Source: Dolomedes plantarius
Lineage: Eukaryota > Arthropoda > Arachnida > Araneae > Dolomedidae
NCBI GenBank assembly: GCA_907164885.2
Contig: OU015496.1
Location: 186,585,781-186,649,780, forward strand
DNA: 64,000 nucleotides
Direction: 5' to 3'
In this document: in pieces, positions 31,535-42,325 of the stretch
Position numbering within the stretch: the first letter of the stretch is position 1
How the letters are laid out: each line of letters opens with the position of its first letter
Notes under the pieces: model-generated
What the model was told of the DNA's origin: nothing
The model's input: the letters and a program-made list of their open reading frames with translations, nothing else
The model's database searches: none
Program-made: the position numbers and the translations under genes

Positions 31535-33353
31535 GGGTAGGTGGGGGCAAAGGTTCGCATGGGGCAAAGGTTCGCACATACATTTTTAAATGACCGGGAA
31601 GAGTTTTAGGAAGAATAGGGTAGGCAATGCATTCCTCTACTTCCAGTCAGTTGCCTCGTAAAAAATGTTGGAGTTAAGACCCCCTTTTGCAGAGAAAATG
31701 AGGTAAGTTTATTTTCGTCTCTTTTAATGTAATTTTTTGCAACTTTTGAATAATTTTGAGCATCACTCAAACTCACGAACTGTTTTGTGCTTATTTTCGC
31801 ATGTTAGGGTGGTAAATAACCTTTCAAATCCTACCTTAAGTTTTGGGTTAACTCAAATACAGTGGCGTCCATTCTGCAGAAACAGAACCAGCACGAAATG
31901 GGGTAAAGGTTTGCAGGAGTCATGGGGTAAAGGTTCGCAGTGCAAACCTTTGCCCCATCTGCAAACCTTTGCCGCTCTAACTATTAACATTTTTTTCATG
32001 TCCTCTTTTCATTAGGAATCCTTATTAACAACGTCTTTTATTATTAATGGGAATTCACATTTTTGTAATTTGAAAAAAAATTATGGTTTTTGATAAAAAC
32101 TGCCTATTTTTAATCAGAAAATTTTTTGTAAAATGCTTGAAAATCCATAAATTAAAAATAAAATAAATTAGTACAACACAAAAATAAAATAGCTCTGAAC
32201 AAAGACCTATTTTACAAGATAAAAGAATTAAATGTTGTTACAAGACATTATAAGCTTCGAAGGTCTGGTTAGGGAAAAAAGCTCTAAATGAGTAATTTCC
32301 AGATTTGCAAGTCTTTGAAATGCTCCTTGCGTCACAATTTTGAAACGAAATCTTATAAACTTTATTACAAAGACTCCTCTTATACATTAAAATAAAGTTA
32401 TGTATCCATTTCAGGTTTCGACATCATTCAGATTATCAAAGTTTAACTTAAGCGTGGAAAAGTACAAAAATTTCACGAGAATTCAGAGTACAAGCATAAA
32501 AATATTTCCTAAAAATTAATTATTCAACGAAAGCACAAATCAAAACATAACCCTGATCAAAATGTATAAGCAATCTAAATGCAAAATTAAGGATAAGACT
32601 AAAAATTGGATCGCAAGGAGCATTTTAAAAAACATAATAAAAATTTCAATTTTTAAATATAAAAAATAAAATTTTAAATACTTATAAAATTTTATAAGGT
32701 GTTTGAAATAGTTTTACTTTAATGAATATTTATGCCCAATTTCATATCTCTGAGGTAAAAATTTCAAAAATTGCTTTGTAATGTCCCCCATCCCCTTAAT
32801 TTGCTTAATTTTTACGGGTTTTAAAAGAATGAGTAAAGCCCAAGATATGATATAACGATAGTGTTAATAGTTGATATTTTAATTGGAAGTTCTTTAGTTT
32901 AAGAAAAAAATTATTGAGATTAACCCCTTTTCATTTTGTGAATTTCTTTGTTAGATTCATTTTTCTGTGTTAATAGTTGATATTTCATTTTGAAGTTATT
33001 TAGTTTAAGAAAAAATTTATTGAGATTAACCTGTTCAATTTGTGATTTTCCATATATGTAACACCTTTAAAAAGATTACAAAATGTGAAATAAAATTATT
33101 TAGACAACTATTTTTGTGATTTTCGATGCCTATCCAGTAAGAAACCAACGAGTGGGGCAAAGGTTCGCAAACAGGTGTTTTGGTAAAATTAAAAATTCGG
33201 TGACTAAATATTTCGGGAAAAAATTCATTATTTTATAGAAGGTAGAGGGGATACCCAAGTACAATTCAAGTGTCTTTTTGGCGCGATAGGATCTAACGGA
33301 GACCCGTAAGAAACCCAAAACTCAAAACTGCAAACCTTTGCCCCCACCTACCC
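31535..33353. mobile_element. TA-flanked non-autonomous element (GGGTAGGTGGGGGCAAAGG), 1819 bp
   Basis: The ends GGGTAGGTGGGGGCAAAGG are inverse over 21 bp, with TA at 31533-31534 and 33354-33355. The motif GGGGCAAAGGTTCGCA or its inverse recurs inside at 31559, about 31900-31975 and 33153. The interior is AT-rich and I see no transposase. The superfamily is unclear: the TA target suggests Tc1/mariner/pogo, but other TA-targeting groups fit too. Confidence 0.75.
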
Positions 33354-33355
33354 TA

Positions 33356-33967
33356 TATATTTAAGTTGCTAAGCCGACCTTTTGGGCAGTCCGTGAGAGA
33401 AAACTACTGCATCAATTTACTTCATTTTGGTCTTAAATGAAAGATTATAATATGTAGATTTGTCAAATTTGGTTTTTGTAACCACAATTTCTTTTAATTA
33501 GTGATAATTTACAATTTAAAATTTCATTTCTGCGCATGCTCAGTGGCATGTTGAAATCTGGCTGTTGAAAAAAGATAAAAAAAAAATTGTTGAAATCGCA
33601 GAAACTCACTGTTTCTGCGTATGATCTGTGACATGTTTTAATGATAAACACGTCTCTCTCTCTGACATTTATATTTTTATAATAATTATGTTTGTGAAAT
33701 ATAAGATTAAACCTGATGGAAATTGTTTATTTCGCGCTGTTTAACTAACGATAATTAACAATTAAAAAAAATTGCTTTCTACGCATGCTCAGTGACTTTT
33801 TAAAATCTGGCTTTAGATACTCACTAAGCACTAGGCCGCTTAAACACATTGCTTTGTTTCTGCGCATTCAACAATTATTATTTTCAACATTTGGCAATGA
33901 TGTGTTGAGAATAATTTGTGTATTTGTGCACTTATTTACTATCTAGCCGTCATGTTTTGACGGGTTC
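33356..33967. repeat. Insert with a repeated GCGCATGCTCAGTG block
   Basis: Absent from Tigger copy A. Two related blocks (33495-33560 and 33745-33815) share TGCGCATGCTCAGTG (second: TACGCATGCTCAGTG), followed by AAATCTGGCT. The nature of the insertion is unknown and no terminal repeats were found. Confidence 0.5.
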
Positions 33968-34493
33968 CAACTAGTGTATTTTAAATTACGTATGTAATTA
34001 TGAAAGTAAAAAATATATGTATGTACATATACAAAAAAAAAAATGTTTGAAACTCGACTTACGACCGACGTCTTGGTCCATATCTCGGTCATAAGAAGAG
34101 GAATATCTGTACTTCGTAATATAAAGGAGCGCATGGAACCGTTGTCCAACAAAATTCTGATATCTTTCGTTATCCCATCATTTCGAATGAAAACAGAGGC
34201 GGTTTGAATCAAAATTCTTCTCGAATTATTTTTCTTGTCAATTAACTATGCTGCAGACAATACTTGGGGAGGGTCGATGGCGCCAGTAATTGACTTTTCC
34301 GTTTCCTGTTTATGAAATTTATAGCAGATCGTCTGCGAATGTTTACCTATACAGAAAGAACATGTGTCTATTTTTCTACTCTGATTAATTCGTTGTTTTT
34401 GCACCAGGCTTAGGCAGCAACGTCCGTATTTTTAAAAAAAATTATTTCTTTACTATACGTTAAATGAAGTAGATGATTCAGAGTCGTGATTAT

Positions 34494-34861
34494 TATTTTT
34501 TCCCCCAATGGCTGGGAGCTGAGCGATAATCTTTTACCGGGAGAAACCAAAAGTGTGTGACCACTTCGCCGCATGCATTGCATGCGTTGCCCCGGGTGCA
34601 CCACAGGGGGTGGGTCCACGCTACACCCGTACCGGTCACGTAATTTTGAACCGAGTCGAGTGACGAGACCAGAACACTTGACCCCGCACCGCCAGAGGCA
34701 ATGTTTGGGAACTTGGAGGACACTGCAGCTACGATAGATTTTTTCCCGTGCAACAGCCGCCATTAGTGTACACGTCGACGGTTTTGTCATCGTCGGGTAT
34801 CGAACCAGTAACTTGCAGATCACTGGCTCGACGCCTTTGCTGACTGGGCCACCGCGCCCAT
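34494..34861 (-). repeat. tRNA-derived SINE (family B), full-length
   Basis: Perfect 14-bp duplications AGAGTCGTGATTAT flank it (34480-34493, 34862-34875). The minus strand starts GGGCGCGGTGGCCCAGTCAG (A box) and has a B box GGTTCGATACC about 50 bp later. The 3' end is A-rich. It inserted into the zinc-knuckle part of the decayed BEL gag. Confidence 0.92.
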
Positions 34862-35095
34862 AGAGTCGTGATTATCGTACTTACAAAAAACACATGTTCT
34901 TTTGACAGCTGAGAATTCATGGGTTGATGAAAAAAAATTCTTAAATCGAGAATTTTGTTTAGATTTATTAATATTTAATTTTTCATCATGGTTAATTTTA
35001 TTTTATTTCAAAACCGCTTGGATGGATAAAGCACGCTCCCTAGTTGATATTCCAGATTTCAAAAAGTTTAGAAGTCCTTCTAAATCCCAGTTTTC

Positions 35096-35165
35096 TTCAC
35101 TAAAGGTTTCTCTACTAAAGGTTTCTACTCTAAAGGTTTCACTAAAGGTTTCTTCACTTTAGCTT
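35096..35165 (-). repeat. Short tandem repeat inside decayed gag
   Basis: CTAAAGGTTTC occurs four times within about 65 bp with spacings of 15 to 20. On the minus strand it reads as repeated ETFS/RETFSE units inserted in the Gag frame. Confidence 0.75.
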
Positions 35166-35315
35166 TCCCTACTAAATTCCAGGGTCAGTTCGGAAGGAAG
35201 CTGTTTTAAAATAACAGACGTCAAAATATTGCCAAAGGTCGAAGAATCTATTGCAAGCTCTCTAAGATTATGAATTTGCACTTCAGTGGTATTCAACAAT
35301 TTCCTTAAACCGTAA

Positions 35316-35930
35316 GGCCGTCCGAACACGGAGCGACTCAAAGGAAACTCCACTGGTTAGCGACTGAAATTGCTTATCGGTTGCAAACTCGTTAGTGATG
35401 CGGCTCCGCACACGGGCCGACTCAAAAGTGATTCAAATCAATAGTTTGCGACCTGTCATGGAAGGAAGAACATCATTATTCCGGGCATTATTTTTAGTTA
35501 AATTATTATCAGAAATTAATTTATTTTAAAAAATCGTCACAATAGATTGTATTTGATCAATCGTTTAAAAATGGACTGTATATATGGGCGCACATATTCC
35601 ATACAACAAAAAACGTTAGAATTTCATTTCATCGCTAGGCAGAAGTCACGTGACTCGTGTACGTCATTTGGCAGCTTGCCAAAAGAGCGGCTGTAACATA
35701 GGTTGTGTAATAACACGCACAACGCAGGCGAAACTGGCGACTGAAGTTGCTAGCGACTCGACACGTTGAGTTGCCTGCGACTGATTACAAACGCGTTGCT
35801 GACGGGTTTGTAACCAGTTGCGCCGTGTGCGTGGCTCCATTCAATTACATAGGTTACGACTCATCACGGACTGGTTTGTGATATGAGTCGGTTATCAGTT
35901 TCTTTTGAGTCGCTCCGTGTGCGGACGGCC
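35316..35930. mobile_element. PIF/Harbinger-like MITE, 615 bp
   Basis: GGCCGTCCGAACACGGAGCG and its inverse at the right end form inverted repeats of about 27 bp. Both are flanked by TAA (35313-35315, 35931-35933), the 3-bp target of PIF/Harbinger elements. Internal repeats vary around GCGACTGG/CGACTCA. No transposase. It interrupts the decayed gag. Confidence 0.85.
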
Positions 35931-36114
35931 TAAGTGTCATTTAAACGTCTAACAGGCGAATTGTCAAGTAATTTGCCTAAATGACAATTAATCAACAGGC
36001 TCTTTTGTCCATATCATGACTTTAAAAGTTCTAAAGCAGAATCATAATTTTCCTCTGTTAAAGCAAAACTGGAAATAGTTTTGGCCGCTAAGACTCCAAT
36101 TAAACTCTTTAAAT

Positions 36115-36797
36115 CAGCGGTTTCCAACCTTTATGCTACTTACGCCTCTCTAAAAAAAATTTTTTTCCGCGCCTCCCTCTCTTTAAATAGATATAATATT
36201 ATAAACACGTTTTAAATAATAATAACTTTATTACAAAAAAATGAAAACTGCAATTAACAGAATAATAACAAGATTTTGCTATAACAATACGAAAATGCAT
36301 ATTTATTTTTAATTTAAATTACTAATTAAACTACATCTAACGCCTCAAAATTTAATGCGAGGGTTGCTGTTGTTTATTGGCACAAAGTTTATCAAATCTT
36401 GGGGGCAATGTGGAGAGTGCCGTTCGTAACTCTTTTTCGACTTTTAACCTGGTTCGATATTTGGTTTTCATCGTAGCCAGTGCAGAAAAGCCCGTTTCGC
36501 ATAAATAAGACGTTACAAACGGTAGGAGCACTTGCATTGCTTTGCAATACAAAGATTCATACTCTCCACTAAGATTCATCCAAAATTGAATTACGATTTC
36601 ATTTTGAAACTTTTGTTTTTCTGAGCTATCGCATGACAATTCTATCAATTTTTCTTTTTCGATGGTTGTCATCTCAAATTCATCTATTTATAGATATTAT
36701 GGTTTATTTATAGATATTATGGTATGAACATTGATTTTTTATGAAAAAGTTTTGGCGCCTTCCCTGGGAGTCGCGCCTCCCAGGTTGGAAACCGCAG
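36115..36797 (-). mobile_element. hAT element, deleted, with transposase tail
   Basis: Ends CAGCGGTTTCCAACCT and AGGTTGGAAACCGCAG are near-perfect inverses. Flanks CTTTAAAT (36107-36114) and TTTTAAAT (36798-36805) match at 7 of 8. GCGCCTCCC repeats inside both ends. It holds the transposase C-terminus listed next. Confidence 0.9.
36352..36672 (-). pseudogene. hAT transposase C-terminal (dimerisation) fragment
   Basis: 106 codons on the minus strand end in a natural-looking stop. The segment FWMNLSGEYESLYCKAMQ, then LPFVTSYLCETGFSALATMK and YRTRLKVEKELRTALS, is the hallmark hAT C-terminal dimerisation region, closest in style to the ZBED/Charlie group. The BED finger and most of the RNase H-like core are absent, so it cannot be active. 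It shows which kind of autonomous element the 683-bp copy derives from. Confidence 0.88.
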
Positions 36798-37706
36798 TTT
36801 TAAATAGATCAATTTTTCAATTTTAGATAAGCTGAAATTTTATCAATGGCATTTTCAAATTGACTCATAAATTCCAACCACTTGGAACTGCCTCCATAAA
36901 ATTTTTCTACACAAAGTTTAGGTAATTTAATAGATTTAGCTCCAGGTCTCAAATTAGTAGAATTTATTACATCTGAATTCGATACTTCGCCGCATTAACG
37001 CAATTAAATTTACAGACTATTCCTCTTTTTTTTTTTCAGTTTCTGACAAAATCTCTTCTATTTTAAAGAGGGGCAATATTTCATAGTTTGCAATTTTCAA
37101 ATTATTTATCTTTTCTATTAACTTGTTAAAGTTATTTTACTTGCCAAGAGATGGCGCTGTGAGCACTGCAAAATGTAAAAACAGTAGATGTAGTAAGATC
37201 GCAAAAGCATAACGGTCATGTTCTAAAGTAATGATAATAAAGAGTTATATTATTAACAAATGAGTCTCTTAATTTAAAAAAAAGGTCGCACGTTTACGCG
37301 ACAAGAAGATCAAGGTCACACGGAAATGAATATTTCAAGATCTAAAGTTATTAAATTGGGAGCCAACAAACTGTTCAAGTAAAATCTCTAAACCATCTAA
37401 ATTAGGATTAGAAGTCAATTAAGTGTCTATTTTTGTAAATAGTTTTGTCGTGGAGGATCTTAAAGACTTCCTCGAAGTTTTCAAATGTTCGGCGTTCATG
37501 ATGAGAAGAATAATAAATCCCCTTACCTTTCTTTCTCTGAGCGTCGAGTTTCAATTTAATGCAATCCACAGTTTTCCAAACATTCGTCACAAATATCGAA
37601 ATCGGAAAGGGACACCTCAAGATATCCATAAGAGTTTCACTGCAGATGTTTACTTCATAAAATGATCAAATTACAAATGTTCAGTTCAGTCCACAACATT
37701 AACAGC

Positions 37707-38014
37707 CATAAACAGGAAATCCAACGTAAATAAAGGACAAATAGCAGTAAGGTGCAATTTTGCATACGGCCGTTTCGAAGCTGCAAAGGAGCTTCTTCAT
37801 CAGTGCAAAGAACTTAGTGGCAGCTAAGCGACCAGACATGGCAGCTCAAAAAGCCGAAAACGAAGCGACCAGACATGCGCACGTGTCTGGTCGCTTAGCT
37901 GCCATTAAGTTCTTTGCACTGATGAAGAAGCTCCTTTGCAGCTTCGAAACGGCCGTATGCAAAATTGCACCTTACTGCTATTTGTGCTTTATTTACATTG
38001 GATTTCCTGTTTAT
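37707..38014. repeat. Long palindrome with arms of about 120 bp
   Basis: The left arm (37707-37841) from ATAAACAGGAAATCCAA to GCGACCAGACATG pairs with the right arm (37875-38014) ending TTGGATTTCCTGTTTAT. There are few mismatches and a spacer of about 35 bp that itself repeats GCGACCAGACATG. It could be a fold-back transposon. Confidence 0.88.
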
Positions 38015-38093
38015 TCCTCGAGCACAAAATTTTTGTCTTTTCTTTTCATTAACAGCCAATTCACAAAAGTAACTCGCGTTAGTGCTCAGCCAC

Positions 38094-38111
38094 TTCCCGG
38101 CTGGTGCACCA
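38094..38111 (-). other. Primer-binding site of the decayed BEL copy, tRNA-Gly-like
   Basis: The plus strand reads TTCCCGGCTGGTGCACCA directly before TG. It matches the 3' end of Drosophila tRNA-Gly(GCC) (recalled as TTCCCGGCCGATGCACCA) at 16 of 18 positions. The layout matches that of the intact BEL element. Confidence 0.72.
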
Positions 38112-38460
38112 TGTGAGAATTTCGCCTGTGAAAGACGAATCGAAAGAGCAACGTCCTGCCACGCGGTATATTCTGATTACAAGTTTAATGTACATATTTA
38201 CAAATTATTTACATTACTCCGGCATGACCGGATCTAATTCAAAGCTTCTCATAAAGAGATGAAAAGGTACATCTTATCTATACAAAATCTAAAGTGCATC
38301 TCTATATTTAGACGTCATCAGCACGAATTCGAACGACGCAGCGTTCGTCCACGTGGGGGTATTACGTCACAATCTCTAAGCGGATCGGGTTTTCAAAGTA
38401 TACGTAAATCATAGGTAGTTAAGAGTCTATTCAATGAAGTCCCATCATTCCCAACTTCCA
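38112..38460 (-). repeat. Probable decayed LTR of the old BEL copy
   Basis: It starts TG right after the primer site, and TACATATTTACAA is shared with the intact element's LTR. The far edge is unknown. The end given (…CTTCCA) is only a guess from the 345-bp LTR length of the intact element. No second LTR was found. Confidence 0.5.
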
Positions 38461-38494
38461 TAAAAGAAAAATTCCATACTTAAATTGCAAAATA

Positions 38495-38720
38495 GGGGCT
38501 TGTGGCGGCCCTGTGGTACAGCGCGCTGGTTTCCGGTGCTGAGGGTGCTCAGATCGAATCCCGGCATTACGCCACAAAAAAATGCCTCCGTTTGTGTCGT
38601 CCCTTCGTAGGGGGTAATGCTATCCGCCTATACGGTGCCCCCATGATAAAATGGGCAGTAAAATTGCGGCGTAGTATAGGCCAATGTTTGATTACAAGTA
38701 CCTCCGCATTGGTTAAAAAA
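38495..38720 (+). repeat. tRNA-derived SINE (family C)
   Basis: It starts GGGGCTTGTGGCGGCCCTG with a pol III A-box region, then B box GATCGAATCCC (38552-38562), and ends in an A-run. Flanks AATTGCAAAATA (38483-38494) and AATTGTAAAATA (38721-38732) are an 11-of-12 duplication. A reverse-orientation copy is at 63237-63451. Confidence 0.88.
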
Positions 38721-38732
38721 AATTGTAAAATA

Positions 38733-39639
38733 TTAAGATAATACAAACAAAGGTGGGAAAAGAGTAAACTTAAGTGCTGTATATTTTGTACAAAAAAAAA
38801 AAACAAAAACATCTTACTATCCAGTTGAATTCATTATCGTTTGGTGAAAATAAGAACTAACAAATTCTTCGCACAAAACATAATCTAATAAAATAGTAAA
38901 TTATATATGTATATTTGAAAACTTCATATGAAATACAAAGGAATAATTTATAAGTAAATTACATAAAGGAAGCAGGAAAAGTTGTCATATACAGGATGTT
39001 TCCAAAATTTCAGGCGCGGTAAATTTTCGATATTTCCCCATTCGACACGTGTCTGTCTGTGGGTGTTAATCAAGAGACCAATTGAACTTCAATTTTTTTT
39101 TCTACATTTGCTGCATTTACCCTCAGTCAGTCTATGTTTTAGTTCTGGGATAACAACAGGGGTAGATAGATGCAGGTGATAGATAGCAGGGTTTATAGAG
39201 GAAGGCTATAAACCTAAACTCATGGTCCCAATACTTTCGACAGCATTTTGCCTTCTTTGAAACGCGGCAAGCACTTATCCCGACGACATTCGGCCCTATA
39301 CATAATGAGACTTGCAGGCTACTTTATTATGAAGGCATCAAGTCTGTGAGTCAACGTTGTTTCCTAATAGCGCGTACAGACTTGCACAGCGCTCTCTCCC
39401 TCTGCCAGTGATTTATGTGTCTCTGTACTCTGTTCCTGCGCCCGATCGCCGACTCTGGCGGTCCTTCAAAGAAACAGAGTGAGGTCAGCGGGTCAAATGG
39501 TGTCGAGCGGGGTCGGGGGATACACCAAGAGCGGGGGAGATCAAGAGCGGGAAGGGGGGGGGGTGGTTCTAAATACCGTGTCTAATGTTACCGTGACTAA
39601 GTGATGTGACAGGAGTTGGGGAGAGAACTCTGTCAAATG
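38733..39639. other. Unassigned sequence
   Basis: At 38984 TATACAGGATGTTTCC looks like a transposon terminus, but no partner was found. A GC-richer patch with G-runs spans 39440-39570. No gene is supported. Confidence 0.4.
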
Positions 39640-39750
39640 TGAATGCACCATAAGAGGAGGGGACAGTGTGGGAACATCCGTCCATGCTTTGGTCGTGATT
39701 CGAATCTAGGTCCACGAGCTGCGGGCTTGCGTAGCTAACCATCCTGGACA
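39640..39750 (-). repeat. tRNA-like SINE head
   Basis: The minus strand reads GGATGGTTAGCTACGCAAGC (A-box-like), then GATTCGAATCACGACC (B-box-like) about 35 bp on. It is too diverged from a cloverleaf to be a tRNA gene. The downstream boundary is unknown. Confidence 0.5.
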
Positions 39751-39855
39751 GTAAATTTCCAAACTAATTATCCATTATGAAAACATATTTTATACTCTCA
39801 GTTAGAACCAAGTTCTTCAGGAAAACTATGATATTTCCACCTTTTATATCAAATA

Positions 39856-40424
39856 CAGCGGGACCTCTATTTAGCGAAGTCGCTAAATCCTGAAAAAAAG
39901 TTCGTTATATGGAAAATTCGTTAAATAGAGATTCACCTTTTAAAATACTTTAAACTACACAAAACAAATTTTAAATTCATAAACACTAAATATTATTAAA
40001 ATAAGTAACTAATCACACCTTTATTTTGTAAATTAATATCTATTTGTTTCATATATCAAAAAGAAATCTGCAAGGAAAACAAGAATGAAACAAAACATTG
40101 TGTGGGAATACACTGTATTTTCAATTTTAAAAAAAAATTAATGAATTTTAATGCCGTTATCGCATTTATTATAAGGCGACTGGTAAAAACAGTTCAAGGT
40201 CATTGATCACCATAAAATGTGTTAAAAGAAAGAATAAGTTTGAAATGTTCAGAAATATTTTGATAAATATAAAGAAAAAAAAATTTTCAATCGCAAGAAA
40301 AAGTTCGTTAAATAGAGAATGCACTTCGCTATTTGGAGGTTATATTAAGAAGAAATTCGCAAAATGTTCTTGGTTCCAAGGAAAAGTTCGCAAAATAGAG
40401 GTTTATTAAATAGAGGTCCGACTG
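39856..40424. mobile_element. Tigger-like MITE (GGACCTCTATTTA), 569 bp
   Basis: Ends CAGCGGGACCTCTATTTAG and AATAGAGGTCCGACTG are inverse with TA at 39854-39855 and 40425-40426. AAATAGAG(G) and AAGTTCGTTA motifs repeat inside. No coding. Confidence 0.83.
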
Positions 40425-40426
40425 TA

Positions 40427-41712
40427 GTTCGATTATCCTCGCATTCGTGAATTGTCCATGGAGACAAAAAAACACCTAAAGCTCCCGTCCTGATGAAAAA
40501 CTACATCGTGGCGTCACGACAAGTAGTAAGGTTATTCTCTCTGAGGCATTTTGAAGAAATTTCACAACTATTGATCCATACCAAAGAAAGACAGAGTTCT
40601 AATTAAAAGCGAAAGCCAAATTTTTAAAACAAAAACTTAACAAGTAGATTTATTCACAAAAGAATTAAACATTAAACACTTCCGACATAATCACTTAATT
40701 TACGTGCAGATTCACAAATACACGCTCCAGGGCCCATTCTCGGCCCAACAACACAGGAGCCTAGCAAAAACACGTCTATCCCGCTCGGATTTTATACAGC
40801 GTCTCCCTCTCCAATGTCTGGATTTTCAAAGGGGTGGAGGGCCCGGCAGATTATCGGCTGACAGCTCTTCTCAGACGCCGAACTTTACTACATTGCAGAA
40901 CGTTAAGATGACAACTTTAGTGGCTGCATCTGTGAGGAAAACGGTTTTTAATCCACCCACGTGTTCCGAACTGGTGGAACCGAACAACACATTCCCTGAA
41001 AAACACGCAGCTGTTTTTCAGCCCTTGTGGGGTCTCGGGAAAAAAGACTATATTTCCAGTACGCTACAACATTAATAAGTCAAAACTAGTTGCCTTGTTA
41101 ATATTTATTGCGAGTTTTAAGAAGTTGTGTGCTCCGGTAGTGCATATTCCCTAAGTTTCATGAAAGCAACAGATGCTCTTCTCGTAAAGAATTAAAATAT
41201 TTTTCACGGGGAACTGCTTTTTGAGTAAGTCACAGACTGGAATGATCGCTTGCAAGAGATGCAGAAGAACTGATTCCCCAAAATGTACCCAAGAAGGTGG
41301 AAGGTCTTAGAGTTTGGCTGAAATTTTAAATAAAACAAAGTCAAGTGAAATAAAAAATATATATAAGAGGCTCAGCCTCTTTTTATTGTTTTGTTTGCTA
41401 GGTTGCTAAGAAGGGCTGTCTAAAAACTTTAAAAAGGTAGCTTTGGAAACAAAATCTTTCATGCGCTCATGTGCAAAATCTCCTCCACGCAACTGAATTC
41501 AACTGGAGTTTTAAATGGGGAAAAGGCGGTTTTCCTCGCCAGGTTAAAAAATAAAATAACGAGGCAGCTATCGAAACAGCTGTTTCAAGAGAAAAAAGCT
41601 GTCGAACGAGTCAACAAAAAACCTCTAAAAAACTCTTCTCGTCATTTCATGCCAGTCAAAATTAAATTATGAGAAGCGAAAACTCGCGTATAAAATTAGA
41701 GAAACGGAAGAA
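40427..41712. other. Unassigned sequence
   Basis: A 123-codon frame (40704-41075, plus) is present but unrecognised and without motifs. A hairpin AAGAGGCTCAGCCTCTT is at 41367-41383. No supported gene. Confidence 0.4.
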
Positions 41713-41879
41713 ACAAGGGTCGTTTGATAAGTCCATGCAAAATTGACTGAAATTGTTGGTGCTCTCATATTTAGCATGCTTTAAAGACATGCATATCGAC
41801 TTGTAAACGGATTTGACGATTTTTCTGTAATTGTCAGCCATTTTAGTCTGTCAACTTTTGTTAATGCTTACAGAAAGAC

Positions 41880-42271
41880 TAATGGGGAAAAACTGATTGG
41901 TAAAACATTACTTTTTAAGAGGCAAAACGGTGGCAGAAACTAAATTTAGTCTTGATAAATATTATGGAGAGTCTGCACCTTCGTTTAGAATTATTTACAA
42001 GTGGTTATGATTTTCATTGAGGCCGAATGAGCGCAAGTGACGATGAACGTTCTGGTCGCTCTGCTGAGTTCACTACGCCAGAAGTTATAGAAAAAAAAAT
42101 CCATTTTTGGCGATGAAATATAAAAAGACTAGCTGAAAACCCGTACTTCGCTACGGAGTACATTCAAATTAAATACAACGGTCAATGTATGCAATTCATG
42201 CCAAATATATCTATATATATATATATATATATTATATCATAAATACGACGATCAATTTATACAATTGATGT

Positions 42272-42325
<54 letters not shown>

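Larger units (their letters stand above)
31023..34109 (+). mobile_element. Tigger-like element copy B, with nested inserts
   Basis: Left end CAGATATTCCTCGACTTACG and right end inverse GAGGAATATCTG have TA on both sides (31021-31022, 34110-34111). The body matches copy A. It contains a 1819-bp TA-flanked element (31535-33353) and a further segment (33356-33967) that copy A lacks. Confidence 0.82.
29691..38111 (-). pseudogene. Decayed BEL/Pao gag-protease region with many insertions
   Basis: Read right to left on the minus strand, pieces line up in order with the intact BEL protein: Gag N-terminal part (about 37070-36798, LPKLCVEKFYGG), Gag centre (36114-35931 and 35315-34890, including LRKLLNTTEVQIHNLREL and LLNFLKSGISTRERALS), zinc knuckles (CVFCKYDNHDS and CSFCIGKHSQTIC near 34400), protease (LLDNGSMRSFI, 34128-34210), then FGNNNP (30620-30765) and a stretch before RT (LSIGTDFYNSVITGIIKP, 29697-29770). 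Asp-Asn-Gly replaces the usual protease Asp-Thr-Gly. Stops and frameshifts are frequent. No RT, RNase H or integrase is seen to the left. The gaps are filled by the separately listed insertions. It is not a recent copy of the intact element, since the identity is low. Confidence 0.82.

Noticed and set aside
34410..34823. 137- and 86-codon minus-strand frames as a protein
   Set aside because: They lie in a SINE with a perfect 14-bp duplication.
37130..37200. AAGAGATGGCGCTGTGAGC as the LTR of the decayed BEL
   Set aside because: A similar motif is in the intact LTR, but in the opposite orientation relative to gag, so it is probably coincidental or another element.
38495..38575. A tRNA gene at the start of SINE family C
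   Set aside because: Flanking 11-of-12 duplication, A-tail and a second copy at 63237 show a SINE.
40704..41075. 123-codon plus-strand open frame as a gene
   Set aside because: No motif or known family, and no codon pattern that I can distinguish from the flanks.
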